From assembly GCA_036429605.1 (NCBI GenBank), contig JAVFKD010000010.1:930001-994000 (forward strand): 64,000 nucleotides of DNA, written 5' to 3'. Position 1 is the stretch's first letter. Each line of letters begins with the position of its first letter. The stretch is from Cladobotryum mycophilum. Lineage: Eukaryota > Ascomycota > Sordariomycetes > Hypocreales > Hypocreaceae. Below are positions 1-12,485 of the stretch, in pieces. The notes beneath the pieces are model-generated. The model saw only the letters and a program-made list of their open reading frames with translations, did no database searches and had not been told where the DNA came from. The position numbers and the translations under genes were made by a program.

Positions 1-76
1 GGTCGGTGAGTCTCAGGGGCAGAAGGACATGGTTGAGGGAGTGGACCTCGACACCCCGCCTCAGGGTGCGCATTAA
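1..76 (+). CDS. possible C-terminal end of an unidentified protein (5' partial)
   Basis: Reading from base 2 gives 24 codons and a TAA at 74-76. The peptide ends DMVEGVDLDTPPQGAH, an acidic tail that looks more like protein than the arginine-rich alternative frame. The gene body lies outside the window, so no function can be given. If real, it would converge on the adenosine-deaminase-like gene that ends at 453. Confidence 0.35.
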   Translation, partial: VGESQGQKDMVEGVDLDTPPQGAH

Positions 77-452
77 AACGGATTTAACGAGATTGCATGA
101 TGGACTGGCTAGAAGGGACAAAAATTGGCGTTTGAGGAAGGGTGCACACAAAAAAGAACTACGACGAAATGACTTGGTGGTTGGTTGAATTGGAACTTTG
201 TGGAACAAAAAAAATGACTGAGCGAAGATTGCTCTCCTCTCGTTGATACGATTGTCAAAGTTGTTGCTGGCATAGCGTTATTACGAGTAGTTTTGAACCT
301 ATGTTTCGGGGCCTCTTCTTGTTTATATTGCTCTTTTTTTCGCGCTCAGTTGCAGCATATTTATATTTCCTACTCCTACTCTTACTCTGAACATGATGGA
401 TCCTTTTACATTCACTTGCTGTCCCTTTTTTTGTGCTGCTGCTGTGTGTGTC
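77..452. other. intergenic spacer, 3' flank of ADAL
   Basis: About 375 bases between a possible plus-strand gene end and the ADAL stop on the minus strand. The stretch holds T-rich tracts and no convincing ORF. It probably contains the 3' UTRs of both converging genes. Confidence 0.5.
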
Positions 453-1840
453 TCATGTCCACATAATGTCTCGCAGCCTTTTCTTTTCTTCCTCGTCGCC
501 AAAGATGTCGTCTATGGCGTCCCGGGCGAGAGCGCAGATCTGGGTCTTGTCTAGTTTAAAGTGCTCTGCTGCGAGGCGGTATTCGTTTGATAGGGGACTG
601 CCGAAGATGCCGACGTCGTCGGTCTGGGGGATTGTTAGCCACTTTGCTCATAATTGTTTTTTTTCTTCTCGCTTTTGAATGAATGTTTAGTGGTTTGCGA
701 TGATATGCTCGTGGTAATTCTGGTAAGAGGAGGGGTGGAAGGAGGAAGGGGAGCTCACGGCGAGAGATATCTTGACGCCTTGGATATCCTTCCAGTGTCC
801 AAGGTGATGTCCCTCGAATCCGCATTTTACCATTTCTGCTTGGACGTTGCAGCTCAGACACAGCTCCAAGCACAATCCTCTCTTTGCAATCTCCGCTTTC
901 GTCTTCTCGTCTTCGTGTATGACGTGTCCCAGCCTCCTCGGCTCCCAACTCAGCAACGTATCCAGCTCCTCCCGCGAAGCGCTCTCCTCCGTCTCGGCGA
1001 AATGGACCGTCACTTGCAGGCATTTCTCCCTCGCTGCCCTAAACACGGGCGTGAAGAGCGCTACGCCTGTTCCTCCTCCTGGCTTCACGCTCGGATCGCC
1101 GCACAAGTCCAGACCGACGATGCGGCCGTCGTGGGGGATCGTCTCGGCGAGCGAGAGGATGGAGCGGGCGGTCTCGAGGGTGTGGCGGCGGTCGACGGAG
1201 AGGATGAGACGGGTGTGCATTTGGGGGTGGGAAGATTCAAATGATGAGATGGCAGAGAGGAGGATGGATATGTAGGCTGAGGGGGTGAGATGAGCGGTTG
1301 CGCGGGGGGTGGTGCGGAGCTCGAGATAGACCACGCCGTCGGCGAGGAAGTCTGCCAGAACAGAGGTCGTGGTATGACGGATGGAAGCCTCGTCCGTGAG
1401 GAGGTTGTATATGTAACTGCTAAACAGAGGGAAGAATCTGCCATGTTTTTTCTTTCCATGTCAGTTATTCTATCAAATGAGATTTGAGATGAGATTGAGA
1501 TGAAAGGGGGGAGAGAGGGATTATACGTCTTTATGTTATAGTCGTGTTTATCTTCCGGCATGACGAGCAAAGGATCTTCCAGGTCTGTTTCTCCGCTTTC
1601 CTTCTTCCTGAGCCATACCTCGTGAAGGGCTCGACGGGATATACTCCCCGTAAGGTGAGCGTGAAGCTATTCGCAAAGAAGTTAGCATATATATACACAC
1701 TCACACACACATATATATACATGTGTGTATATTCCATCTTTGTCTCTCTACATCATCACATCACTGTGTAAAAAGAAGAAGAAAAGAAAAACAAGTATGT
1801 TACGTGCCTCAATCTTGGGAAGATCTACATAATAGTCCAT
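453..1840 (-). CDS. adenosine deaminase-like protein (ADAL type, N6-methyl-AMP deaminase family)
   Basis: Four exons: 1840-1808, 1666-1527, 1437-759 and 623-453, giving 340 aa. Zinc-binding H13xH15 sits in LPKIE|LHAHLTGS. The HFAET segment holds a further zinc histidine and the catalytic glutamate. RLGHVIH and TDDVGIFGSPLS, starting at residue 285, supply the substrate and metal site. The TDDVG variant points to the ADAL branch rather than classical adenosine deaminase. The family hydrolyses N6-methyl-AMP to IMP in the cytosol, a nucleotide clean-up step. Length is normal for the family. Introns 2 and 3 are GT-AG. Intron 1 appears to be GC-AG, because the only join that keeps the conserved motif starts GCACGT. 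The start gives the short leader MDYYVDLPK. The main uncertainty is intron 1. Confidence 0.88.
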
Positions 1841-2514
1841 CCTTTTAAAAAAATACCTAGTACTAGAGGTGTACTATTACAATGGCGATTCAAGCTTTGT
1901 GTTGTGAGTCTGAAGCGGCCCCCTCTTTAAGGTGCGTTCTGAAGTTGATGCCAGGAAGTTGATGCCCCGCAATCACACCCAAAGAGGAACGGACCTGATT
2001 GGTACAAGTACCTGCATACAAACTCGATCAAACCTCACAGTGTCAATTCATATCGATTTGTAAAACAGAAAATCAGGGATATATCATGATCCCATTGAGC
2101 GGCGTGCTAGAGCTTCAACAAACAAAAAAGTCTAACCCTCAAGAATACAGGTGAGAAAAAACACACACTCACTTCCAGGAGATGAGATGGCATCAAATTT
2201 ACAATAACCCTCCTCCCCTCCCTCCCTCCCCTCCAAATATTCCCTTTTTCCCCCCATCCCAACCCCATTTCCCACTGTAATTTCTCTTTTTCATCATCAA
2301 GTGGGTTGTTTATATGAGCCGTCCATCCATCCCATCGACTCTTGTTCTCCCTCTCCCCCCTCAAGTTAATGTACACGAGCTCCAGCTTGTGAAATCTTTC
2401 TCTCAAACAAACAAAGCCCTTTCATTTCATTATGCAGCGCTCTTTTTTCTCTTTCTTCCTTCGTGATAACGTAAACCCGAAATCATCGTATTCCCTCTCC
2501 AATGAATTTCAAAT
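1841..2514. other. spacer between ADAL start and TOM22 stop
   Basis: About 670 bases, expected to hold the ADAL promoter and the TOM22 3' UTR. It contains a pyrimidine-rich stretch near 2205-2260 on the plus strand and no credible coding region. Confidence 0.5.
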
Positions 2515-3044
2515 CTACAGCGCCGGCTTAGCCTGCCCATCTCCCAGCGCGGCGCTCACCTGGTCCGCCGTGCTCCCCTCGGCACCGGCCGTCAGCAGTT
2601 CGCTGCCCGCCTGTCGCATGTTATACTCCTGCTCCATGGCCGTGAGCTGCTGGTCCTCGGCAAAGGACAGGGCGAATGGCACGCCGAAGAAGAGGGCCGA
2701 GGTGGTGATGACCCAGGCGCCCTTGCCGCCAAAGGAGAGGACGGACCAGGCCGTGCTGGTGACGGCGTTTACACGGCTGGAGACCCAGCCTCTTGTGGTG
2801 GGGGGATGATGTCGCGGAGGGCAAAGAGGCGGTCGGCGAGGGATTCTTCTGTGGGGTCAAAGTCGGATTCGTTGGAGATTTCAGAATCTGTAGATATGTG
2901 TGAGTATTGCATGCTTTGACCGGGGGGTTGCAGAGGGGCATGTCATGACGAACCGGTATCAGTAAAGTCATCCTCGTCAACCTCATCAGGACCAGGCTGA
3001 ACGGTCTGGAAGTGCTCGTCCTCAACTTCAGTAAGGACAACCAT
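2515..3044 (-). CDS. TOM22: mitochondrial outer-membrane import receptor subunit Tom22, with an apparent 1-nt frameshift
   Basis: Exon 1 is 3044-2954 and starts MVVLTEVEDEHFQ. Exon 2 is 2887-2515, joined through a short GT-AG intron. The N-terminal cytosolic part is acidic (DEVDEDDFTDTDSEISNESD), as expected for a presequence receptor. It is followed by SLADRLFALRDIIPP, the conserved TTRGWV segment and one membrane span (AWVITTSALFFGVPFALSF). A short intermembrane-space tail ends GDGQAKPAL. The expected product is about 154 aa. The frame slips by one base inside a run of six G (plus strand 2800-2805); seven would restore the family sequence. Tom22 is a central TOM-complex subunit, so an assembly or homopolymer error is more likely than a dead gene. 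Confidence 0.85.
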
Positions 3045-4073
3045 TTTGGCTGATTTTTTATATGAGGTGAATAAAAAGAAGTAGAGATAATTGAGGTGTT
3101 TGCGCTTCAAAGAGATGCGTTATCTAGAGAGAGAAAATAAAGATAACCCAAAGTAAATTCTTCTAGAGCCCCTCTATGCGCCAAATGATTGGGTATAATC
3201 AAATCGCAAAAGCGGCGCCCACGGGTCCTGCGTAGCAAAGGCTTTTATTTCGGGGGTATCAGACTGATGATTGGGAGTCGCACGCAAAAAAAGGAGTATG
3301 CGTCGGGGGGGGGGATGATCGTTTGCGATGAGGGCCGAATGGTATTCCCAGGTTCGTTTTTGTAAGGCGAAATGCTGCGTCACGATTTCTGTGTTCAAAT
3401 TTTTGACGTTGCTTCTCTCCAACCTAGCCCGGCATGGGCCCTCGCCCCCAGTTTTGGCGGGATGTTTTAATTTAGCCGAAGATAACGCATGTGTCACGTG
3501 CACTCTGTAAATTCTTCAATGGTTGTCTACTCAAAACTGTATGGGTGTGATATTTCCGCCGGGAATAGGGTAGGTAAAGACAACTCGGGTTCAAGACACT
3601 GCAAGTTCATGGCTGTCATGCCTATACACCCTCATTATGGGCTAGAACACCCATTGAGTAGGGTGGTTAATTACATTCAATTTTCTCAACCTATCATGAG
3701 TGTCAGCATCAGTACAAATTGGGTGTCTTCATAATGTCACCGACTGGATAGCAACCAAACCCAAGAAAATCGAGAAACCACACCTTTGCCATCCATCGAT
3801 GCAGCGTCACCTCGCCTACAACCTGATCCAATACACCATGTACAATATACCCATAAATACCATCTTGGAGTCACATCCTGCCACAGCTCCTAGCTTGTAT
3901 AAATGATGAGACGAGATGAATTGGGTTTTGAAGCTACCCTAAGTTTAGTTTGCTCATCTCTCCTCATACCGATGTAAGTGCGTCCGGTAGGAACTTATTT
4001 TTTTAAGCTTAAGCATGTTTGAGACACCCATATGCAATGGAACTCGCATTGTTTCTCATAACTAATATGGTTG

Positions 4074-4078
<5 letters not shown>

Positions 4079-4124
<46 letters not shown>
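4079..4124. repeat. (CT)23 microsatellite
   Basis: An uninterrupted CT dinucleotide run of 46 bases in the spacer upstream of TOM22. It is the longest perfect dinucleotide tract I saw in the window. Shorter CT/GA runs lie near 6330, 42855 and 55098. Confidence 0.95.
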
Positions 4125-4127
<3 letters not shown>

Positions 4128-5651
4128 CGACGAGTATCCGGTTCACCTTTTATGAAAAGTCAACTTCAACCTGCCATGAGTTTTTTTGAAAAAGCACCGA
4201 ACCTTGTGCTGACACGATTCCCCCAAATATGGAAATGTCAGAGTTGCAGTCGTCGCAAGCGTCATCATCAACGTCCGGCACTTGGCATGTCAACCAACTC
4301 GGACGGTTGCATCAAACCTTCCAGGTCCTCCCTTTTTTCCCTTTCTGTTGTCACTAGTAATGCACTTCAAACAACCGAAGCTGAAGTAAAGGGCATCGTG
4401 ACCTCTGACAAGTAACAAGTACTTTCAAAAACGGTGAGCACGATACCCTCTAATCTTACCCCCCCTCCTTTCAAACCAAAGAATCACCTTGCATGGCGCA
4501 AAACGTGGCATCCCTTCGAGAGACAACACGTATGTCCCCCTCTTTTTTCTTTCTTCACTCATCACACCGCTGCGGGCACATTAATTTTTGTTGTCAAGCT
4601 CTCTTGTTTAGGGCAAGATTGGCAGAGCGGGACAGCGGCAGCAGCGGTGGGATGAGGAGTAAAGATGCTGATGAGTGAGTGTATAGGCACTCTTGTAATT
4701 CTCCAAAAAATCTGTCTACTCCTCAGAGTATTTGCATATCATGGAGACGGGACATGGGGAAACGGACCCCAAAATGGCGTACGGCTCGGGACGCAAGGAA
4801 AATGCGCATTGCATTGTGAAATTCAGTCGTGGCTGGCTTGATCTTCAGAGCAGCTTACCCATTGAGCAAGTCGATTACGAGGCCTTTTACCAATATGACC
4901 TACATGATACTACATGTTTAACGTTCTCACTCCCTTACATGCATGCTTGCCTTGCCCTTTTTTCCAAAGTCTGTGTCACGAAAATCCCATATTTCTCTCT
5001 CTCCGTCTCCGTCTTCTCCTCCCCTCTCCCTCTCTCTCTCTTACAAGTAACTTCTCTCAACAATTCAACTGCCTCTAGACATGTAAACACAGACACACGC
5101 CTTTCCCTGCACGGGAGCCGGTTCTCCGTATTACCCCAACTTTTCATCCTGTTACCTAAAAAGTTGTCACACCTGGAGAGTCTGGAAACACTTGTTAGGA
5201 ATCCTCAACTAATATTTTTATTTTATTTTATTATATTCTTATTTTTACACCGCCGTAATCCCTCAAGGCCCGGTTTCCAAAGGGGTGTAATTTCCCAATG
5301 ACAAGTCTCGTGATGCAGTTTGCGGTTTCGATTGGGGGCAAGGGAGGGGGAGGGGGGATCCGGCTACCTGGTAGGGGGTGGCTTACGAAATTGCCAAACA
5401 CACTTCACGATATTACTAGGGCAAGTTAGCCAGCCTCAGATTTTGTGAACCCGTGACCTATGCTTCCTTTCCCCGGACTCGGATGGGGGGAGGGGTGCTT
5501 ACGAAACTGGTAATTTTTGTTTTCTTTTTTATTCCTTCCCCGGACATTTGAAGAAAACGGTAAAAGCAAAAAAAAATTAAATAAAACAAAAATTAAAATT
5601 AGTTGAGACAGTAAGAATACGGGGGAGGCTGTTTGTCGTCTTGTTGGTTTA

Positions 5652-5679
5652 GTTACAAGTAGTACTCCGTACTTGTAAC
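5652..5679. repeat. 10-bp inverted repeat enclosing TACTCCGTA
   Basis: GTTACAAGTA at 5652-5661 is perfectly complementary to TACTTGTAAC at 5670-5679, with an 8-base loop GTACTCCG. The loop and the start of the right arm form one copy of the dispersed TACTCCGTA motif. It may be a protein-binding palindrome or a cruciform-prone remnant; function is unknown. Confidence 0.85.
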
Positions 5680-8600
5680 AGATCTAAGCGGGAGGCCGGG
5701 GTAACCTGTTGCTTAGACCTGGAGAGGAGAGGGAGAGAGATTCTTCGTTTCGTTTCGTTTCGTTCCGCGGAGAGGCAGCCGTTTCTTCTCGTCTCCTCCC
5801 CCATTTTTTCCTTCCCACTTTTACCTGCAGTGGCGGTGCAGGCTTTTCAGAGGTCTCACTCATACCATTCGTCGTAAGAGGTCTTCAGGAACCAACGCCT
5901 AAACGCCACAGAAGCACACAATCCATTTTAAAAATTTTTACAATAGCGGCGGCGGGAAGCAAAAATAGCCCTAGAGAGGGGGAGGGGGAACGTATAGTTG
6001 CCTCCAATGTTACATAAAGTGCCTTGTCGGTAAATGCCAAGGCCAAGGCAATTGGACCCTGAGTTCCAAGTGTACGGAAGTAAGTACCTGCACTGAGACT
6101 AAAAGAGTCATGTATGGGTGTCTCCATACCAGGTTCCTCATCATGTTTGATCTAAGAAGAAAGAAGAAGAAAAGTATGTGGTTGGAATATGTAATAATTC
6201 ACGATCGGCTAATTCAACAAACCTCCGAGCAGGAACGTAAGGGGAAAAAATAATAAAATAATAATAAAAATACCAGAAAGGGCAAAAAAGGAGTTGGGCG
6301 GATGTGTCGGTACTTTCTTCTGGGTTCCCTCTCTCTCTCTCTCTCTCTTTTCCTCCTTCAGGTGGCGTGCGAAACGGTGAGACTGAGGTGCTTCGTTTGT
6401 ACGTAAGATGGATCAGGGAAAACAAGGTCTTTGCACGACCATCGTGACTCGCAAAAAAAAAGGCGGCTTCACTACGAAGGGGCAGAGGAATGGGTTGAAT
6501 TTTTTTTTCTGCCGTCCTCGTGATGGTACAGTGCCGACAAGGAAATGACTGGGTCCCGAAGCCACCACGCAAACGAAACCCCCTTGTAAGCGGGGTGCAG
6601 GGCTCAACGATTCGCTAAAGTCCTTTTGGTCTTTTGGTCTCAGCGTTGTTGAAAGACTCCTTCAAGGGAAGGGGAGGGAAGGGAAGGGAAGGATGGAGGT
6701 CCAAACTGAGATTTGTATCAGTGTGTCTTTTTCCCCCTTCCTCTTCTTTGCTTTTGCTTTCCTTCGCTCTGCCTGGTAGGGTACGGAGAACTAACTAGGT
6801 AGGGGCTATAGTTTCTGGGGTTTATTGACCCCAAGCTTCCTCTTTGCCAAGGAGGCTGGAACTGCGCTGTGACTTGAAGGGTGTGAGTTTCAGAACGGGA
6901 TCGCAAACCTGCATGGCGGAAAGTGGCCAATGGAAAGGGACCCCGCGGACGCAAAGTGAAATAACAGCTGGCTGTACGTACATGCACATGTATGTACGTA
7001 GGTATGTACCATGTAAGGTGGTAGTAGTTTGCTTGTCCGAGGAGAGGAATCCGATCCAGTGGGAATTGTCCCGTGGCCATCATGGTTGGTTGGTGTTGGC
7101 TGAGGTAATAACTTCAAGGTTTATATTATACATTATTACATATGTCGGGGCGGAGTACATATGCACTCAGTCACCTTGGTATGGTAAATTTGTCATAAGA
7201 GTGCAGGTACCTTGGGTACGAGAGTACTCAGTATGCAGATACTTTGTACGTACTAGGTGCTTGTCAAATCATCAGACCCAACGATGGAATCGGTTGGAAT
7301 CACAAGGTTGGAGCCGAATTCTGGGGATGTGGTGACGATCCCAAGCAAAGTTGGGGTAAACAAGTTGACAAGGCACCACAAGGGCACCACAAGGCGTGCG
7401 ACAGGTGAGAAAGCTGGGGGTAATAGAAATCCATTTCTCGGTCCTGCCGGCCGACGGCTCTGCCATTCAAGTGGGGTCAGCCGATTGTTGCCCCTCCCTT
7501 CCTCCTCCGACGGGGGCCGGGGAGTGGAGACCAGTTGCCCGAATTTGAATGTGTGTGAGGTGTGGTCTTGATTCTGTTTGGCTACAAGTTGTCTTTAGAA
7601 TTGACATGTTTTGATGAAAATTTTCTGTCCCCCTCCCAAGAAAAAAATTACACGCCCTGGTTGATTTTTTTTTAAATGGGTTCTTTTGTTTTAACTCAAT
7701 TAAAACAAATAAATAGAAAAAACGTAGCTACGTACTCTTTTGCGTAAGAAGAACCTGCTGCATTGGTATTTTTTTAGGCAATCAATTTGCAAGGTATGCG
7801 CTGTACTCTGCATGTATTTGCGGGTACTTACTCCGTACTGTACGTACATACAAGTACAGCCCTGAAAACATGACTTAATTCAGAGCGAGAATACATACCA
7901 ACTTAACTTAACCTAGACAGATGAAGTGAGTCCAGAGGCGCGTCCTTGCATCAACCCTCATGGCCACGTGAACAGATCCATTGGCTCGCTAATCCGTCTC
8001 ATGGACGAACCGAACTCCCAATTTCGAATTAAAAGCAAATAAAAAAGAACAACAGCAGCAGTAGCAGCAGCAAAAATAAAACATCCCGTCCGTTGGTCTT
8101 AGCTGTATGTAGGCTCCATGTTGGGTCTCTCGGGACCTCTAGCCGGATTGAACGGGTCAGAAAGTGACTGGATGGGATGGAGGTTGGGCTAAAGCAAAGG
8201 AACTGTCGGCTACTTTTTTTTTGTCTTTGAATCCAATCCAGTCCAATGCATCCATATTGCATGCTTGCATGGATGCTGCAGACACACGGCCATTGCTGGG
8301 GTGTGTATGAGTTCAATTTAATGTCTATAAGTGGCCGTTTCCGATTCGTACCAATACCAAATGGATGACCGCATTTTGAAGAAGCGGTGGGAGGGAAGGC
8401 GAAAAAAGAACTTGCTTTGATGAACGGGCATACTCCGTACATGCTTGAGGAAGAAAAAAAACAAAAAACAAAAACAAATAATAATAATAAAAGAGGGCAG
8501 CTGGGCTTCCCGCAATTAACTAAGAGCCGCTTTGTGGAGGCCGGGCGTCGTCAGGTGGTCCTTTTGGAGGCGAGAGTTAACCCTTGACCCAAGACTCGTG

Positions 8601-11600
8601 CACCGGTAACTGGTTCCTCTCAAGCTCAGCTATTGTCTCGCTGTCCTTTTTTTTGGTTTTGTTTTTGTTGCCCTGCATTGCATTGCCACGATGGTTTCTT
8701 GGTAAAACAAGTCAGTTGTAACAAGTCTAGTAGAATTCGGCTTTTCCGTCAGCACCGGAAATCCCAGATGACACACTACGTACCTACCTATCTACTAGTA
8801 GTATTCAAATTCAACCTCGTCTATACGAAGTAGGATTATTTTTGGATAAACCAAGAACAAGGACAAGAACCTTGATTGCTCTCCTTTCTCTCTTCCTCTC
8901 TCTCTCTCTCTCTTCTCCCCAAAGGAAAAGTCGGCTAGGCGGCTCAGGCTATCCGAGACTAGACATTCTTGTGAATCGTCAAATCCAGACTTGTACGCAC
9001 GTCAGCATGGCCTCACATCACACAACGCATACGACGGATGGCCGATCGACGCAGGTGGGCGGCGGGCTGGCAGCAAGGGGCGGATCAACAAAGGAGCACA
9101 AGAACAAAATTGTTGGATACAGTATGAGTTTGGAATTTGTGTTTCACTGCAAGTGCAAGGGATGAAGAAAAATGTCATTTCTTGTTCCGTACTAGAGGTA
9201 CATCAAACCATCCGTATTGTAGAGAGTCTGGTGATTTGGCTATGACTCGCAGTAGTAGCCAGTAGACGGGTTCCCCAGGTTCAGACATCCAATCGCCCGC
9301 CTGTACAGAATGGAAGCTTGCAAAGAACATGGACAGAAGAATAACGAAGACAAGACACGCAAGTGAAAAACTTGCTAGACTACCTGGTCCAAGAGCCTCG
9401 AATAGCCGGCTAAGGAGGGAGGGAGGGAGGGAGGGGGTGTCTGTTTGGAGCTTCATGGAGGGGGTCTTGGGGTCGGGTCTTTTTTTCTGGGGGTGCAGAC
9501 AAGAAGAACAAGCCAGCGGACTCTACAGCGCTGTGCGGTGCGTGCCAAAAAAAGGTTCTGGCAGGGAGTTGCCGCCGCATTGCATCCATTTTGCTTGCGC
9601 GCCTGCAGCCCAAAGGTGTGTGTGTGGTGGTTCCTGACTTTTTGATCGGTCAGGTACCAGACGCCTGGACCACCCCTACTGCCTGTTGCGGTCTAGCTGT
9701 TACTCGCTATTTGGTAATATACTGGTAACTGTATGCAAGTTGGGTGAGGTCATGATCACGATCGATGCCGTGTGTTGCCATTTTCTCAGTGCGCATACTG
9801 TGCAAACTTTTCCCCCTCTGTACATTTACCCCTTTTTTTCTTTTTTAGCAAAAGGGTTGGGTAGAAATCAGATCACATTGTTAAATTACAGAATGCAAAT
9901 TTTTACTTGTAAAACAAAGAGAAACCCCTAGAAAAACGACATGCTAATGCTAGAGGTTGGGCATGTTTAGAAGAAAAAAACAGATTACGTTTAATATTCG
10001 GTAGATGCCCAACGTGACCACTGTGACTAGGTTTATGGTGATACGGAAATCAATACCCCTTTGTTTTGAGGGATGGGATGAGGGAGGCGTGAGTACTAGG
10101 ACCTCTGCTTGGACGGTGAACAGTGCCCTCTTGACGCACTGTATAGAAGTGGAAAATTGTTTTAGGGACAAAGTACGTATCTACGTACCCCTCTTGGCTC
10201 CAACAAAGTTCTCCAAAGCAAGGGTGCGGTGCTCCAGTTCCAGGCCTCCTTGGCCCACCGCATGAGGAGTCCGCTCCAGCAGGTCACCAGTCCAGTGCCG
10301 GTTGGCAAGTGACTTTGCAAAGTTGTGGAGAGAGTGTCAGAAAAAAAAAAGAAAGGAAAGGGAAAGAAAAAAAAACAAAAAAAACAGAGCGCTGGAGCAA
10401 ATTGGGGGAACCTTGAACCTTGAACCTCTTTGGGATGGATACGCACACCCTTAGTCGTCAACATGCACGTCTAAACGAAACGGCACCCGCATTAGGGAAG
10501 CTGGAGCTCAACAACAAATTCCCCATACCATCCCATACCCGCAACGTAATTTGCTGAGTTGCCGAACGTGCGTGTTTGGCTGGCGGCCAGCGTGTGCATG
10601 TTTTTGTTTGTTTTAGTAGCTCCCAAGCTCGCTCTGGGGCAGGCGGGCAGGCGGGCAGGCAGGCATGGGCAAAAAACACTTCCATCCTTTGAATCCAAAG
10701 CTCTCCAGAGTACTTAAGGCCAGCGCCGCCATTGTCTTGTTCTGCATTGCCCTGCGCAAACATTTTGAATATCATCAGCCTTCTCCAATTCCTAGTCAGG
10801 TTCTGACAGAGACACCTTTGGCAACTTCAATTGCACCCCCCTTGGTTGCTACTCTGAGACCTCGACCCTTCTTCTTCTTCTTCATCATTGTCTCCCTACC
10901 TTACCTATCATAACCTTGCATCACCGGACTTACAACAAACTCCTCCTCCTCCTACTGCTACTACGTGGCTCCTTGCTTCATTGCTACCCCAACACACTTG
11001 CCACACACGCCTACCTAGAAAGAAACAAAAAAGGGGGCCAAATTCACGTCTCTCAAACACAGATCTGTAAGTTGGACAACAACGGCAATTCGGCATTGGG
11101 AGCTACCAAAACAGGAACAAGAAGAAGAAGAAAAAAGACAAAGAGAGAGAAGCTGGGAAACAAATCACCTGCTCCTCTCCCGCGGTTCGCCGCTGTCTCC
11201 CTGTTCTTCCTTGTTGTTCTCTTTTGGGGGCAGGTCCCGAGCTAACTGGACTGGAGAAGCTGTGTGCTAACGAGGCAAACACAGCCCGCATCGTCACGGA
11301 TTCCTGACTTATAAAGATCGTCCAGATCCTCAAATTCCCATCTGCCTTCCGCCTCTCAGCAGCTCATTCCTACTATCACTACCACTACCACTACCGCTTA
11401 CTCTTTACTCATCCCTTGCTTCTTACCTACTTACGCCTCCTACTACTTACTACTACTCATACTCCTTGTCTCAACACAAACCACCAACGGATTGCTTTTC
11501 GCCGTGTTGAGACTTTTTCTTATCTTCTGCATTGTCAGAACAAAGCACCATCCTATCTTTTTGACCCCTGCCCCGCCAAAAGGTGCCCCGCCAACGTTGC

Positions 11601-12485
11601 AGCCGCTTGCATTCCGGTATTGCATTTGCATTGCATAGCAACCATAAACTTGTATCAATAGATTCTATACGAGTTTTTCTTTTTTTGTTCTTTTGCTTCG
11701 GTTTCTGTGTCTTGACTGATACAAGAAACGGACTTTGGATTAAAAAAACCCCCCCAAAAAAAACTCAATTACCTCCTATAATCTAGGTACGTCATGCTTC
11801 TTCTGATGATGCGCGTCAGACAATCAAGTCTCAAACCAAACCCTCGTTCAATTCTCCATCATTCCCGTCAATCCCGTCAGAATATGTCATGCGCATACTC
11901 GGTGCTGCAAGGGGCAATGTTTTACAATGGTACCTTGACAAAACCCCATGCGCTCGCGCTCGAGGGACCATGGCGGTGAATGCAGCAGACTCTGCTTTTT
12001 TACACCGGTTCCTCGGCCACCAAGCAATCCGGGCTAAGTGTCCCTGTGTCCCGGATTCGCGAACGCCGCAATTTTCCCTGAGAACGCCCCTGTTGTTATC
12101 TTTGGCTATCTCGTGTTAATCACCACCACAAGTGTGGCGGTGCGTCAGATATCTATCTTTGGTCCCAAGATGCGGGAAACCTTGATTCATATCAGCTCGG
12201 GTATCTTTCCTTCTCATCATCCATGTTCCGCCTTGTTGAGTCATGATATCAACCGTTTTTTTGGCACGGATACGTACCTGTGGCTGGTTCATTGGTCTCA
12301 CCTCCCTTATCTCCTCCCTCCCTTTTTGATAAACTGAAGAGTATATCTTGAGAGTTCCCCTTCGCAACCCATTTCATCTGTTCGTCTATCCTCACGTCCT
12401 CCATATACACTGTTTTCTGCTTTCTTCACTTATTTCTTCACCTTTTTCTTTAACTTATTAATATTTAATTCTCACACTCCAAAAA

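Larger units (their letters stand above)
3045..12485. other. 9.4-kb spacer upstream of TOM22 and NAD-GDH, no supported gene
   Basis: The stretch separates two divergent genes. It is rich in T, CT and GA tracts, GTAC-type palindromes and three copies of TACTCCGTA (5663, 7829, 8431). ORFs of up to about 190 codons occur, but they lack codon structure, domains or credible splice partners. The last 1.5 kb before 12486 is very pyrimidine-rich, as in long fungal promoters and 5' leaders. Non-coding transcripts cannot be excluded. Confidence 0.6.

Noticed and set aside
687..690. ADAL ending at the stop near 687 instead of being spliced to 623-453
   Set aside because: That reading loses the catalytic TDDVG segment and ends in non-conserved sequence; the spliced version restores a normal family C-terminus.
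4732..5301. 189-codon plus-strand ORF in the TOM22/NAD-GDH spacer
   Set aside because: The last two thirds are CT- and T-tract translation (Ser/Leu/Phe runs). No domain, no codon bias and no exon partner.
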